Source: Caballeronia peredens | GTDB lineage: Bacteria > Pseudomonadota > Gammaproteobacteria > Burkholderiales > Burkholderiaceae | Assembly (NCBI GenBank): GCA_001544595.2 | Contig: FCOH02000024.1 | Location: 1-64,000 of the forward strand | DNA length: 64,000 bases | Direction of reading: 5' to 3' | Part shown: positions 61,759 to 64,000 of the stretch, piece by piece | Layout: every line of letters starts with the position of its first letter | Position numbering within the stretch: the first letter of the stretch is position 1 | The notes under the pieces: model-generated | What the model was told of the DNA's origin: nothing | Databases searched by the model: none | Seen by the model: the letters and a program-made list of their open reading frames with translations, nothing else | Translations under genes and position numbers: made by a program

Positions 61759-62040
61759 GATTTTTGTCTCCACTCTGATAGTCGGTTATCCCGGGGCCGT
61801 TGGCGCCGCCGGCTCTTCGATCGCGCTGCCTGCAACGGATCGACGGACAGAGTGTTGACGAGAAAGCCGATAGCGATCCAATCGTTTCGCCGTATGGTTT
61901 GATAAGTGCGGCTTATGACGGATCACCCTGCCTGGACCGGTCCGTCCGACCGGTGAGGGCAAAATCGCACCATCTTCACGGTATCTACTACTAGATAGAT
62001 GATCGGCCCATATATTCATTTGGACGCCCGAACGCGTTAT

Positions 62041-62064
62041 CGTTATATTGAGCGATATATAACG
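62041..62064. promoter_or_regulatory. inverted repeat before the M24 gene
   Basis: CGTTATAT (62041-62048) and ATATAACG (62057-62064) are perfect 8-bp arms around TGAGCGAT, ending 9 bp before the ATG at 62074. The whole 61759-62073 gap is non-coding and separates divergent fdh and M24 genes. The repeat is a likely operator, possibly for the LysR protein encoded downstream. Confidence 0.6.
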
Positions 62065-62073
62065 AGGGCGAGA

Positions 62074-62730
62074 ATGAGCATCAACCAGCAGCGGGTCGGT
62101 GACAGCTTCGTGGTCGATTCAATGAAGCTCGCGCGCGACAGGACATGGGACGTCGTCAACCAGGTGAGTTCGCTGGTGCGTCCAGGCATGCTCGAATCGG
62201 AGGCGACAGCGGAATGCAAGCGCGCCATGACCGCGCTCGGCATGGAGCGGATCTGGCATCCGTCGCTTGTGCGATTCGGAGCAAACACCTTCAAGACGTT
62301 CAAGGAGCGTTCAGAGGGAGACCCGCGCCTGGCCGAGAACGACATCTTCTTCATCGATCTGGGGATCGTCTGGAAAGGCCACGAAGGCGATGCCGGTGCG
62401 ACCTTTGTCGTCGGCGACGATCCCGACATAATTGCCTGCGCCGTGGCTGCTCAGCGTCTTTTCGATGAAGTCGAGGCGCACTGGCGCAAGACAAGAACCA
62501 CCGGCGTTTCGCTCTACGACTTCGCGGCGCAGCGTGCGAACGAACTGGGCTGGCGCCTGAATCTCGACATCAAGGGCCATCGCGTGAGCGATTTTCCGCA
62601 TGCGGTCTACAAAGCCGGCACACTCGGCGATTTCGACGCGTGTCCGGATGTCGGGCTGTGGATACTCGAGATTCAGATAGCGCACCCGACGCGGCCGTTC
62701 GGCGCCTTCTACGAAGACTTGCTTATCTGA
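62074..62730 (+). CDS. M24-family metallopeptidase-like protein
   Basis: A 218-residue pita-bread-fold protein. The full set of di-metal ligands appears present: Asp in FFIDLG, Asp in HEGDAGATF, His in IKGHRVSDF, Glu in WILEIQI and Glu in FYEDLL. It is compact and lacks the N-terminal domain of prolidases, nearest in size to methionine aminopeptidase or creatinase-like domains. GAGGGCGAGA precedes ATG 62074. Substrate unknown. It is followed by a LysR gene and faces fdh. Confidence 0.85.
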   Translation: MSINQQRVGDSFVVDSMKLARDRTWDVVNQVSSLVRPGMLESEATAECKRAMTALGMERIWHPSLVRFGANTFKTFKERSEGDPRLAENDIFFIDLGIVWKGHEGDAGATFVVGDDPDIIACAVAAQRLFDEVEAHWRKTRTTGVSLYDFAAQRANELGWRLNLDIKGHRVSDFPHAVYKAGTLGDFDACPDVGLWILEIQIAHPTRPFGAFYEDLLI

Positions 62731-62756
62731 CCGTCCAAAAGCCCGACGCGCGCCGC

Positions 62757-63698
62757 ATGTTCATCCGACAACTGAAGTATCTCGTTACGCTCGCAACCGA
62801 GCAGCATTTCGCTAAGGCGGCCGAGTTGTGCAATGTCTCGCAGCCGGCTTTGTCGTCCGCGATCCGCAGTCTCGAATCTGAACTCGGCCTTGTGATCGTG
62901 AAGCGCGGCCGTCGCTTCATTGGCTTCACGGAGGAGGGTGAGCGCGTGCTCGGTTGGGCACGTCAGACACTTGCTGCGCTCGAGCACATGCGCCAGGACG
63001 CTTCCGCCTCTCAGGTACGGCTTACGGGCACGCTGCGCTTCGGTGTCATCCCGACGACCATGCCGATCATCGGCTTGCTGCTCGGCGCGTGCCGTGCAAA
63101 CCACGACGCGATCCACTACACGGTGCGATCGCTGAGTTCGGATGCGATCCTGCGGCAACTGGACGACTACGAGATCGATATCGGCTTCACTTATCTCGAC
63201 AAGCGCGTGCAGGCGGGCTTCGAAGTCTTGCCGCTTTATCGCGAGCGCTATTTCCTGTTGTCGCCAGCCGGCGCTGGAGCCGACACGCCCGCCGGCGCAG
63301 GCCTACGCGCGGCACGCTGGTCCGAGTTGGGTACGCTGCCATTTTGCCTGCTCAGCACGGCGATGCAGAACCGTCAGGTGATCAGCGCGGCGTTTCGACG
63401 GGCAGGTGTCCAGCCGACGGTCGTGCTCGAGACCGACTCGTTGCTCGCCCTGCACTCCAACGTGCAGCATGCCGGACTGCACAGCATCCTGCCGCATAGC
63501 TTGCTCAGCGTGCTCGACGCCCGCACGAGCAAAGCGCGCGTCGTTCCGCTCGAACCCGAACTGACCCGTGAAATCGGCTTCATCGCGCGTCGCGCGCCGA
63601 CGATGCCGCCGCTGATTTCGGCGATGTGGAGCGCTGCCACCGAACTCGATCTGCAGCAGCGCTTCGACGCGCTATTGCCGAACGCCGGTCGAGCCTGA
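62757..63698 (+). CDS. LysR-family transcriptional regulator
   Basis: 313 residues. The helix-turn-helix starts at once (MFIRQLKYLVTLATEQHFAKAAELCNVSQPALSSAIRSLESELG in outline). The effector domain has LRFGVIPTTMPII and YEIDIGFTYLDKRVQAGF. It resembles LysR regulators found beside fdh-type formate dehydrogenase genes. It lies 26 bp after the M24 gene, so it may be in its operon and regulate the divergent fdh unit. Start 62757 has no clear Shine-Dalgarno. Confidence 0.9.
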   Translation: MFIRQLKYLVTLATEQHFAKAAELCNVSQPALSSAIRSLESELGLVIVKRGRRFIGFTEEGERVLGWARQTLAALEHMRQDASASQVRLTGTLRFGVIPTTMPIIGLLLGACRANHDAIHYTVRSLSSDAILRQLDDYEIDIGFTYLDKRVQAGFEVLPLYRERYFLLSPAGAGADTPAGAGLRAARWSELGTLPFCLLSTAMQNRQVISAAFRRAGVQPTVVLETDSLLALHSNVQHAGLHSILPHSLLSVLDARTSKARVVPLEPELTREIGFIARRAPTMPPLISAMWSAATELDLQQRFDALLPNAGRA

Positions 63699-63796
63699 TC
63701 GGGCACGAAGAGCGGCGTATTCGCGATCAACGCGACGGCGCGTGTTGCGACTTGCTCGCTCGTCGATTGCCATCCCGAGATCTCGACGAAAGAACC

Positions 63797-63822
63797 AAAA
63801 AAAACGGGCCCCGAAGGGCCCG
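63797..63822 (-). terminator. minus-strand intrinsic terminator
   Basis: CGGGCCC (63805-63811), loop CGAA, GGGCCCG (63816-63822). On the minus strand this gives a stable TTCG tetraloop stem followed by a run of T (63797-63804). It ends the gene entering from the right edge. Confidence 0.92.
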
Positions 63823-63847
63823 GCAAATCACTCCAACACGGTCGATC

Positions 63848-64000
63848 TCATGCATGCGCCTTGGCGACTTTTTCCACAGCCATGGAATCGGCGCGCAGGC
63901 GTTCGTACTCCTGCTCGCTCATCGGCACTGCGTCCTTCTTGCCCAGATCGTTCAGGCGGATGCGATACGTCTCACGCGCCGAGTAGGCCGCGATCGCCGC
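63848..64000 (-). CDS. C-terminal fragment of an unidentified protein, possibly an MFS oxalate/formate-type transporter
   Basis: The frame enters from the right edge and ends at TGA 63850-63848, giving 50 residues: ...YSARETYRIRLNDLGKKD, AVPMSEQEYERLRA, DSMAVEKVAKAHA. This charged cytoplasmic-type tail resembles what I recall for C-termini of oxalate/formate MFS antiporters, which would suit the neighbouring formate dehydrogenase. The identification is weak because only the tail is visible. A terminator follows. Confidence 0.55.
   Translation of the reverse strand, partial: AAIAAYSARETYRIRLNDLGKKDAVPMSEQEYERLRADSMAVEKVAKAHA

Overview
The window is GC-rich, gene-dense proteobacterial DNA that reads as a beta-proteobacterium of the Burkholderia/Paraburkholderia/Caballeronia group. 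The evidence is a chromosome-2-type partition and replication module, hopanoid-modification genes hpnIJKL, a Burkholderia-style porin and many ABC, LysR, MarR and IclR genes. No rRNA, tRNA, CRISPR array or intact insertion sequence was seen.

The centre (about 15.4-23.1 kb) is the replication and segregation origin of a secondary chromosome or megaplasmid. It has four clustered 16-bp parS palindromes (core TTTATGCGCATAAA), parA, a fifth parS overlapping the parB ribosome-binding site, parB, and a convergent RepB/Rep_3-type initiator gene. Next comes a 1.7-kb non-coding origin with about 18 same-orientation iterons (consensus yCCyG-N6-CTCACC), then a KfrA-like coiled-coil protein and a tyrosine-recombinase-fold protein that appears catalytically dead. 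Further parS copies lie at 5.3 (imperfect), 25.7 and 27.7 kb. Isolated full-length iterons sit at the 3' ends of genes at 22.0, 30.2 and 43.3 kb.

Left arm (0-15.4 kb): the end of a sugar epimerase gene, a chemoreceptor and a PaaI-like thioesterase. A long leftward operon (11.35 to 2.6 kb) follows: a sugar ABC transporter, a two-subunit UxaA-type dehydratase, an aldo/keto reductase, a lactonase, an SDR and an FAH-family hydrolase. This is the gene set of a non-phosphorylating L-fucose (or similar 6-deoxysugar) pathway, with a divergent IclR regulator. An H-NS-like hypothetical gene and a CoA-binding/GNAT protein follow.

Right of the origin (23-31 kb): a DUF2252 protein, a small gene behind a near-perfect LexA box, CsbD, the XRE-cupin/kbl/tdh threonine-catabolism locus, a YceI lipoprotein and a small predicted outer-membrane protein. 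At 30.2-35.9 kb a MocR regulator diverges from mvaA-mvaB plus a TctA-type permease, a probable mevalonate utilisation operon. At 35.9-43.3 kb lie a LysR gene, an M20 amidohydrolase, an MFS symporter, an IlvD/Edd dehydratase with a DapA-family enzyme, and a MarR-GNAT fusion.

The hopanoid operon hpnI-J-K-L (43.3-47.8 kb) faces away from a PmrAB/QseBC-like two-component system (48.6-50.6 kb), with a small membrane-protein gene between. Three matches to the PmrA-type tandem box (TTAA half-sites 11 bp apart) lie in the two intergenic regions, which suggests the two-component system controls hopanoid head-group modification.

The last 14 kb hold an oxidoreductase, a second MarR-GNAT fusion, LysR and SDR genes, a FixJ-like orphan regulator, an ornithine cyclodeaminase/HDAC-like/Lrp cluster, a porin, NAD-dependent formate dehydrogenase with an HPP membrane protein, an M24 protein with a LysR gene, and the end of a further gene.
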